NCBI GenBank assembly: GCA_027043685.1
Contig: JALUFI010000037.1
Span: forward strand, 1-6,121
DNA from: Pyrodictiaceae archaeon
Lineage (GTDB): Archaea; Thermoproteota; Thermoprotei_A; Sulfolobales; Pyrodictiaceae
Direction: 5' to 3'
Length of the DNA: 6,121 nt
Below the pieces are notes generated by a model that was given only the letters and a program-made list of their open reading frames with translations, did no database searches and had not been told where the DNA came from. Shown here one piece after another: positions 1-4,014 of the stretch; position 1 is the first letter of the stretch; the number at the start of each line of letters is the position of its first letter. Made by a program: the position numbers and the translations under genes.

Positions 1-1400
1 GCTCCTAGCCAGGGCGTGGGGTTCCACTTGTTGTGGTTGTCGGGGAAGAATAGGCCGGGGTCGCCGCCGGCCCAGGCGTTGGAGACTATCCTCTCCCATA
101 TCTCCCTGGCCGGTGCCTTCCATGCGTGGGGGTTCTTCTGCTCCGGGGTGGCCTCGTGGCCGGTGTACTTTGCCTGCTCCCTCAGCTTCTCCAGTGCCCT
201 CTCCCTGGCCTCCTCCAGGGTGTCCTCGTAGATGTTGAGGTAGGGGTTGTCCAGCAGCCAGGGGTGCCTCGTGAGCAGTTCTCCCAGCCTGCCCAGGCCT
301 GCTGCGCGGGACACGGTGTGGTGGAGCCGGTAGACGCCGGTCTCGGGGTCCTCGCTGTACCTTGGGTTCACCATCCACCAGTCCCTGCCGCTGACCACTG
401 CCTCCATGAAGGCGTCGTTCGCGCCGACGCTTATATTGAAGTTGGTTATGTTGGCGTCCTGGAGGGGAGGCTCCTTGGCCTGGATGAAGCCCGCGTCCTC
501 AACCGTCTCCCAGCCCTGCTCGCTGAGCCTCATGATTGTCTCCTTGTAGGCTGGGTCTATCTCGTAGCCCTCCCTCTCAAGGTACTCTATGAGCTGCTTC
601 GTCGCGTCTATCACTGCCTGGAGCTGCGGGGGCAGCATGTTCCTCAGCGCGTGCCAGGGGTTGAACCAGGGGTTGTAGATGTCCGGGTGCCAGGCATGCA
701 TTATGCCCATGTTGGCTCCGCGCCGCTTCCCGCCCTGCTTCACCATCTCGGTAACCACGTCGAATATCCTTATGAAGCTCATTGGGCCGGACGCGTAGCC
801 GCTGGTGCCGCGTACAATGTCCCAGCGGGGCCGTAGCTCGCTGAAGCTGAATCCCTGGCCACCGCCCCACTTGAAGGTCAGGGCCTGCACGGTGGCAGCA
901 TCCATTATTGCCTTCATGTCGTCGTAGACCGGTGTCACGTAGCAGGCTGAGAGCGTGCCCCTGGCCCCGTCGGCGTACATGTTGAAGAGTGTCGGGCTGT
1001 TGAACATGAAGCGGCGGGCCACGAGCACCCTGTACAGCTTCTCCGGGTCAGCCCTCTCCCGGAACCCGAGGGCAACCCTCCTCATAACCATCGCGGGCGT
1101 CTCCATTGGGACTCCGTACTCGTTCCGCGTCATGTACCTGGCCAGGAGGACGCGGATAGCGTTGTAGGTGAAGCCCAGGTCGTCCCTGCAGGGCTCCCCG
1201 CTCCTCCCCTCAACGTAGTCCCGGACGCAGCGCGGCAGCGGCGCCAGCAGGCCGCCGTTCGGCGCCCTCTCACGGTAAGCCGAGGCGACCCAGCGGTACA
1301 CCTCGCCCAGCAGCAGCTGCTTAGCCTCCTCCTCGGCCTCCGGCCTCACCAGCGACTCACGTATAAGCTCCAACTGACGAGCATCACTAGCCGTCTGCAC
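1..1400 (-). CDS. Adenosylcobalamin-dependent (class II) ribonucleotide reductase, N-terminal part, runs off the left edge
   Basis: Reduces ribonucleotides to deoxyribonucleotides in the cytoplasm. I read 466 in-frame codons without a stop. Landmarks of the RNR large-subunit fold appear in order: FMFNSPTLFN; LSACYV, whose C153 is the first redox-active cysteine; KWGGGQGFSFSELRP; QGGKRRGANMGI; HPDI (238-241); FIQAKE (305-310); NFNIS (320-324); and, near the edge, GGDPGLFF and NPTPWLG. The thiyl-radical cysteine and C-terminal cysteines lie outside the window. The order and the lack of an ATP-cone-like N-terminus fit class II, but class is an inference without the C-terminal half. About 63 residues separate HPDI from FIQAKE, where relatives usually have about two. 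The chosen GTG (1398-1400) sits 9 nt after GAGGTGG. A second GTG at 1407-1409 abuts that site and is less likely. A stop lies in frame at 1416-1418. A structured leader precedes the gene. Confidence 0.88.
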   Translation of the reverse strand, partial: MQTASDARQLELIRESLVRPEAEEEAKQLLLGEVYRWVASAYRERAPNGGLLAPLPRCVRDYVEGRSGEPCRDDLGFTYNAIRVLLARYMTRNEYGVPMETPAMVMRRVALGFRERADPEKLYRVLVARRFMFNSPTLFNMYADGARGTLSACYVTPVYDDMKAIMDAATVQALTFKWGGGQGFSFSELRPRWDIVRGTSGYASGPMSFIRIFDVVTEMVKQGGKRRGANMGIMHAWHPDIYNPWFNPWHALRNMLPPQLQAVIDATKQLIEYLEREGYEIDPAYKETIMRLSEQGWETVEDAGFIQAKEPPLQDANITNFNISVGANDAFMEAVVSGRDWWMVNPRYSEDPETGVYRLHHTVSRAAGLGRLGELLTRHPWLLDNPYLNIYEDTLEEARERALEKLREQAKYTGHEATPEQKNPHAWKAPAREIWERIVSNAWAGGDPGLFFPDNHNKWNPTPWLG

Positions 1401-1409
1401 AGTGTCCAC

Positions 1410-1427
1410 CCACCTCTACCAGGAGGT
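1410..1427 (-). promoter_or_regulatory. Shine-Dalgarno site of the RNR gene inside a small hairpin
   Basis: On the minus strand GAGGTGG (1416-1410) is the best ribosome binding site for the RNR start, with 9 nt to the GTG at 1400. The same bases can pair: ACCTC (1427-1423) with GAGGT (1416-1412) around a six-base loop, masking most of the site. The 3' strand of the long upstream closing helix (CTCCACACC, 1440-1432 side) can alternatively pair with GGTG-GG-TGGA, which spans the site, leaving two bases bulged. These pairings are read directly; a regulatory role is inferred. Confidence 0.5.
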
Positions 1428-1429
1428 TT

Positions 1430-1621
1430 CGGTGTGGAGCGCAGAAGGCTGGTCTGGCCCTCCCGGGTGCGTAATACCAAGTGGCTTCCTCCATTCCGGT
1501 GCTGACTGGGTGCATACCCGGGGCTTACCCCGGCTTGGTACTACCAGTGGAATCGAGTGGATTACCGATATTCCTTCCGGCCTGTCAGGCCCGGCTCCCG
1601 GCTGCCGGGTTCTCCACACCG
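1430..1621 (-). ncRNA. Candidate structured RNA leader of the RNR gene (riboswitch-like, family not recognised)
   Basis: The 192 nt are closed by a perfect 10-bp helix, 1612-1621 with 1430-1439. Inside, on the minus strand, I can pair: hairpin 1597-1609 (5 bp, 3-nt loop); hairpin 1579-1591 (5 bp); hairpin 1549-1574 (GGAAT/ATTCC plus an inner CG pair); an 11-bp helix, 1534-1544 with 1471-1481; a 6-bp hairpin with loop UAAG stacked directly inside it (1518-1533); and a 6-bp hairpin 1444-1462. The 11-bp helix and the last hairpin each contain one pair that is G-U on the minus strand but A-C on the plus strand, so the fold favours the RNR strand. The element ends 29 nt before the RNR start, next to a hairpin over its Shine-Dalgarno site. 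No open reading frame of interest runs through it. Class II RNRs in bacteria are often controlled by cobalamin riboswitches, but I do not see that core here. It could instead be an independent small RNA or a short inverted-repeat element. Confidence 0.55.
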
Positions 1622-1636
1622 GTTCCGGTTGGGCCG

Positions 1637-1648
1637 GGCACCGGTGCC
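1637..1648. repeat. 12-bp perfect palindrome, possible operator upstream of the RNR leader
   Basis: GGCACCGGTGCC is a perfect palindrome just past the stop codon of the upstream gene. Its core ACCGGT (1640-1645) recurs at 1618-1623, 22 bp away centre to centre, about two DNA turns. It lies where transcription of the RNR leader would be expected to begin, so a repressor site is possible. It could also be the stem of a termination hairpin for the upstream gene, though there is no T-run after it on the minus strand. Confidence 0.35.
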
Positions 1649-2091
1649 TAGACGAGGTATACTATGAGGTGGTCGTAGGGCTCCTCTTCGTAGTACACCT
1701 TCCTCCTAGGCGACATGTGGAGCATCAGCTCCCTGGTGGTTACCACGGCGTAGTCGTAGAGGTAGTTCGCCGGGGTTATCACAGTTAGGTATTTCTCGAA
1801 GTCTAGGTCGGTGTAGCGTACCTCGAAGTTGCCAACATAAGCCGAGCCCAGTATATCTATGCGTGGAGCCTCCAGGGGCTGGAGCTTCTCGCCGAAGCCT
1901 ATGTAGAGTGTCTTCCTTGACTGGTCCTCGACTTCGCGCTTGTAGGTGTATTTGCCTCGTAGCTCTAGGCTCCTGGGCTCCATCCTTATCTCCATGTTGG
2001 CTGCCCGCACCGTCATCGTGTCGCCGGAGACGCGTAGCTCGAGTGCCCGTGTCTGGCCCCATTTGACGTAGAAGATTGCCTCCCGCGGCAC
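1648..2091 (-). CDS. Hypothetical protein, 147 residues, probably beta-rich
   Basis: I do not recognise this protein. It starts at GTG (2089-2091) directly after GGAGGA; the Shine-Dalgarno spacing is unusually short, but I found no other usable start nearby. The residue pattern alternates charged and hydrophobic positions with many short strand-like stretches (AIFYVKW, RALELRV, MTVRAANMEIRM, NFEVRYTDL). There is no signal peptide, membrane segment, cysteine pair or nucleotide-binding motif. The C-terminus (YEEEPYDHLIVYLV) ends hydrophobic. It lies 64 bp downstream of the KaiC-like gene on the same strand, so it may be cotranscribed with it, and its end carries the probable RNR promoter. Codon use looks like that of its neighbours and the translation reads as a sensible protein, so I take it as real. 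Confidence 0.7.
   Translation of the reverse strand: MPREAIFYVKWGQTRALELRVSGDTMTVRAANMEIRMEPRSLELRGKYTYKREVEDQSRKTLYIGFGEKLQPLEAPRIDILGSAYVGNFEVRYTDLDFEKYLTVITPANYLYDYAVVTTRELMLHMSPRRKVYYEEEPYDHLIVYLV
1656..1667 (-). promoter_or_regulatory. Weak candidate TATA element for the RNR transcript
   Basis: CATAGTATACC on the minus strand is the most AT-rich patch near the start of the leader and lies inside the last codons of the upstream gene. Archaeal start sites fall about 25 bp downstream, here near 1635, so the transcript would include the whole structured leader. No convincing BRE is seen. Read-through from the upstream gene cluster is an alternative. Confidence 0.3.
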
Positions 2092-2155
2092 TCCTCCGCT
2101 ACCCTTGCAGCGCTGCTGCCTGCTGCGGTGGTGGTTTAGAGCTGTGCGCGTGGCT

Positions 2156-2977
2156 CTAGGCCTCGGTTCCCTCGTCGGGTATCTCGAGGATCTTCTGCAG
2201 CTCAGCCGCTATCATTCTCGCCGTTACTGAGGGTGGTAGCGCTGTGTCTTCTTTCCGGTACTGGGTTGGAGCGACGACTTTCATGCCTTTGCCGTCCTTT
2301 ATCTCTATTTCGTGCATCCGGAGGCTGTGCTCTGTCTGCCTCATCTTCTCTATTATGACGTAGCGCTTCAGCTCGCCGCGGATTATTGACTTCCTGAACC
2401 GGATTATGCCGTCCGCCACGTGTTCTATCCCGAAGCCGAATCCCAGGCTGGTTGTCACCGCGTACTGGCTTGTAAGGAGGGCTGTGAAGTCCCAGCGGTA
2501 GAGTATGCGTTTCACGTAGTAGCTGTACTTCCTGGCCATTGCCGGCTTGTCTAGCCAGAAAGCTGACATAGAGTCTATTACTAGCCTTGCCCTGCCGTAG
2601 CCTAGGTAGCGCTTGGCCTCGATTATCTTGTTGACCAGGTGCTCCGGTGTGAGTTCTGTTAGGCTCCAGGGGTCGTCCTTCGGCCCCATGAGGGCGTCTA
2701 TTATGACTAGCTTCTTCTCCTCTATTGCTTTCTCGAAGTCGAAGCCGAACATAGCCGCCTGCCTTATTATGCTCTCCTTGGATTCCTCAGTGGTTACGTA
2801 GATGTTCTTGTCTCCATCCCTTATCCCTCTCGCTATGAAGTGTATTGAGAATATCGTCTTCCCGGTGCCGGGCTCGCCCACCACTGCTACGAAGAAGCCC
2901 CGGGGTATGCCTCCCTGTATGAGTGGGTCGAAGCCCTCTACGCCGGTGGGGAGCCTCTCTATGTAGACTCGCTTCAC
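2156..2977 (-). CDS. KaiC/RadA-like RecA-superfamily ATPase (single KaiC domain)
   Basis: A soluble 273-residue ATPase with a single KaiC domain. Visible motifs: the N-terminal lead LPTGVEGFDPLIQGGIPRG (9-27), typical of KaiC/RadA; Walker A GEPGTGKT (34-41); the catalytic glutamate pair in VTTEES (E64, E65); Walker B RLVIDS (D135); a RecA-like sensor TSQ (169-171); GIEHVADGI (183-191); and KMR (211-213), common near the end of KaiC domains. Archaeal single-domain KaiC-like proteins are numerous, and most have no known partner. There is no clock context (no KaiA or KaiB) and no second domain. The start is GTG (2975-2977), overlapping the stop of the upstream QueD-like gene as GTGA, which suggests translational coupling since no strong Shine-Dalgarno is visible. 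The C-terminal 35 residues form a charged helical tail that may bind a partner. Confidence 0.88.
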   Translation of the reverse strand: MKRVYIERLPTGVEGFDPLIQGGIPRGFFVAVVGEPGTGKTIFSIHFIARGIRDGDKNIYVTTEESKESIIRQAAMFGFDFEKAIEEKKLVIIDALMGPKDDPWSLTELTPEHLVNKIIEAKRYLGYGRARLVIDSMSAFWLDKPAMARKYSYYVKRILYRWDFTALLTSQYAVTTSLGFGFGIEHVADGIIRFRKSIIRGELKRYVIIEKMRQTEHSLRMHEIEIKDGKGMKVVAPTQYRKEDTALPPSVTARMIAAELQKILEIPDEGTEA

Positions 2978-3402
2978 TGCTGTGCTACCCGGTTTGCTTC
3001 CCCTGCTGGGTGCATCTGGGCCCTAATCTGTGGAGCTGCCGTGTCTTCGCGGTAGTAGCTGCAGTACCCAGTGGCCGTGCAGGCTGACACCAGGACGAGC
3101 CGGAGCCTCCCGGGGAGCTGTGTCTCTAGGCACTTCCTCACGTAGCCTACGAGGGTCTCCGCAGTGGGGGTCTCGGTTCCGAGTGCCTCGTTGAGGCTCC
3201 GGTGGTCCAGTGCCTGGGTGCACTTGGCGAGCATCTCCTCCAGCTCGTAGTGATCTATCACCATTCCACGGGTTACCGGGCCCTCTACGCATACTGTTAC
3301 GCGGTAGTCGTGGCCGTGGAGCCCTGCGTAGGGCTTCCCGTCGGCCTCCAGGCGCAGCGCCACTGATATCCACTTTGTGACGCAGACGCCGTAGACACCC
3401 AT
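2974..3402 (-). CDS. QueD / 6-pyruvoyl-tetrahydropterin-synthase-like protein, catalytic residues altered
   Basis: A 142-residue member of the T-fold family that includes QueD (6-carboxy-tetrahydropterin synthase of queuosine/archaeosine synthesis) and PTPS. Support: LHGHDYRVTV (28-37) with the two zinc histidines H29 and H31; GMVIDHYELEEML (46-58); LDHRSLN (65-71) with the Asp-His pair of the active site; and TPTAETL (78-84). Oddities: the first zinc ligand, usually the His of an AAHRL-like motif, is leucine (SVALRL, L16); the catalytic cysteine four residues before HGH is Y25; and the substrate-binding Glu of the usual VxET motif appears as SACT (106-109). It may therefore lack the classic activity or use another chemistry. 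The start is ATG (3400-3402) with AGAGGG about 10 nt upstream. It is the first gene of the minus-strand cluster and overlaps the KaiC-like gene by 4 nt. Confidence 0.75.
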   Translation of the reverse strand: MGVYGVCVTKWISVALRLEADGKPYAGLHGHDYRVTVCVEGPVTRGMVIDHYELEEMLAKCTQALDHRSLNEALGTETPTAETLVGYVRKCLETQLPGRLRLVLVSACTATGYCSYYREDTAAPQIRAQMHPAGEANRVAQQ

Positions 3403-3528
3403 AGCGGCAGCGCCCTCTGTGCCCCCGTGTTGCGGCTGGGGCGGGGAGGTGCCACGGGCCTAATGGGGTTTAGCTGGAGCCGTGGCGCTGGGGTTCTGTG
3501 AGTCCTTCGAATTGGGTGTTGCTGGGCC
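3403..3528. promoter_or_regulatory. Divergent intergenic region between the QueD-like and dUTPase genes
   Basis: These 126 bp separate two genes transcribed apart and so should carry both promoters. The only AT-rich patches are around 3461-3473 (CTAATGGGGTTTAG) and 3508-3514 (CGAATTG). The first could serve either strand, with leaders of roughly 35 nt. The rest is G-rich on the plus strand, with GGGGCGGGGAGG near 3439-3450. No clear consensus box stands out. Confidence 0.3.
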
Positions 3529-4014
3529 TTGGCTTTGCCGGGCTGGCTCGCTGTACTGGGGCTTGGCGGCGTTGTTGACGGTGAGCAGGTTCAGCCTGGG
3601 GGTGTTGACCTGCGTGTCGGCGAGGTCCATGTGTTCCGGGGCCCGGGGTTTCTGGGTGTCCGTGGGAGGCGTGTGGCTGCCTCGGAGCCCCTGGAGCCTC
3701 GGGGCGGTGTCTGGGAGCTGGGGCCTGGTGTCTACAAGTTGGTGTTTCTCGACGCAGTCTATGTCCCGGAGGGTGCTGTGGGCTTCTGCTTCCCGAGGAG
3801 TAGCTTGCTCCGGAGCGGCGTGCTGATGGGCTGCGCCGTCTGGGACCCGGGGTACCGTGGACGCGGGGAGGCTCTCCTCGAGGTTCTGAATCCTAGTGGC
3901 TTCGTGCTTGAGAGGGGGGCTCGTGTAGCGCAGCTTGTCTATGTGTCCCTGCGTGGCTTTGGGGGTGCTTACCGCGGCGTGTATCAGGGGGAGAGGCTGG
4001 GGCGCCGTGGCTAG
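3529..4014 (+). CDS. dut: Deoxyuridine triphosphatase, archaeal dUTPase/dCTP deaminase family
   Basis: Likely hydrolyses dUTP to dUMP and pyrophosphate as a trimer, keeping uracil out of DNA and supplying dUMP for thymidylate. The 161 residues show the family motifs in order: VQPGGVDLRVGEV (21-33); PRSSLLRSG (89-97), the phosphate-binding motif; AVWDPGYRG (103-111), with D106 expected to activate water; LLEVLNPSG (116-124); GARVAQLVYV (130-139); and a C-terminal YRGVYQGE (148-155), as in the mobile closing arm. The AVWDPGYRGR wording resembles archaeal mono-functional dUTPases. However, E118 sits where dCTP deaminases carry their catalytic Glu, so a dUMP-forming deaminase cannot be excluded. 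The start is uncertain: TTG at 3529, or TTG at 3535, after an in-frame stop at 3499-3501; no ATG or GTG is available and no strong Shine-Dalgarno is visible. It converges on the MutS-like gene, sharing CTAG. Confidence 0.82.
   Translation: MALPGWLAVLGLGGVVDGEQVQPGGVDLRVGEVHVFRGPGFLGVRGRRVAASEPLEPRGGVWELGPGVYKLVFLDAVYVPEGAVGFCFPRSSLLRSGVLMGCAVWDPGYRGRGEALLEVLNPSGFVLERGARVAQLVYVSLRGFGGAYRGVYQGERLGRRG

Noticed and set aside
492..677. Intein or intron within the RNR gene
   Set aside because: The insert is about 60 residues, in frame, with no intein splicing motifs (no Cys/Ser start or His-Asn end) and no bulge-helix-bulge that I could draw at its borders.
126..836. Long plus-strand open frame of 236 codons
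   Set aside because: It lies wholly antisense to the RNR gene, whose conserved motifs are on the other strand. The translation is low-complexity Val/Leu/Pro without a recognisable domain.
1430..1621. Miniature transposable element bounded by 10-bp inverted repeats
   Set aside because: I saw no target-site duplication flanking the repeats and no second copy in the window. The internal helices with minus-strand G-U pairs fit an RNA better. A genome-wide copy count would settle it.
1430..1621. Known RNA: cobalamin riboswitch, RNase P RNA, SRP RNA or tRNA
   Set aside because: Short resemblances exist (GAAGCCAC; CCGGAAGGA) but the ordered conserved cores are missing. No 72-nt cloverleaf with a TPsiC-like arm can be drawn.
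1402..1788. Plus-strand open frame across the intergenic region
   Set aside because: It runs through the structured leader and antisense into the 147-residue gene. It has no motif, and the strand bias of the wobble pairs argues for the other strand.
2092..2155. GCAGCAGGCAGCAGC repetition upstream of the 147-residue gene
   Set aside because: It is a short, imperfect CAG-type run in a 64-bp gap, with no spacing or copy number suggesting a functional repeat.
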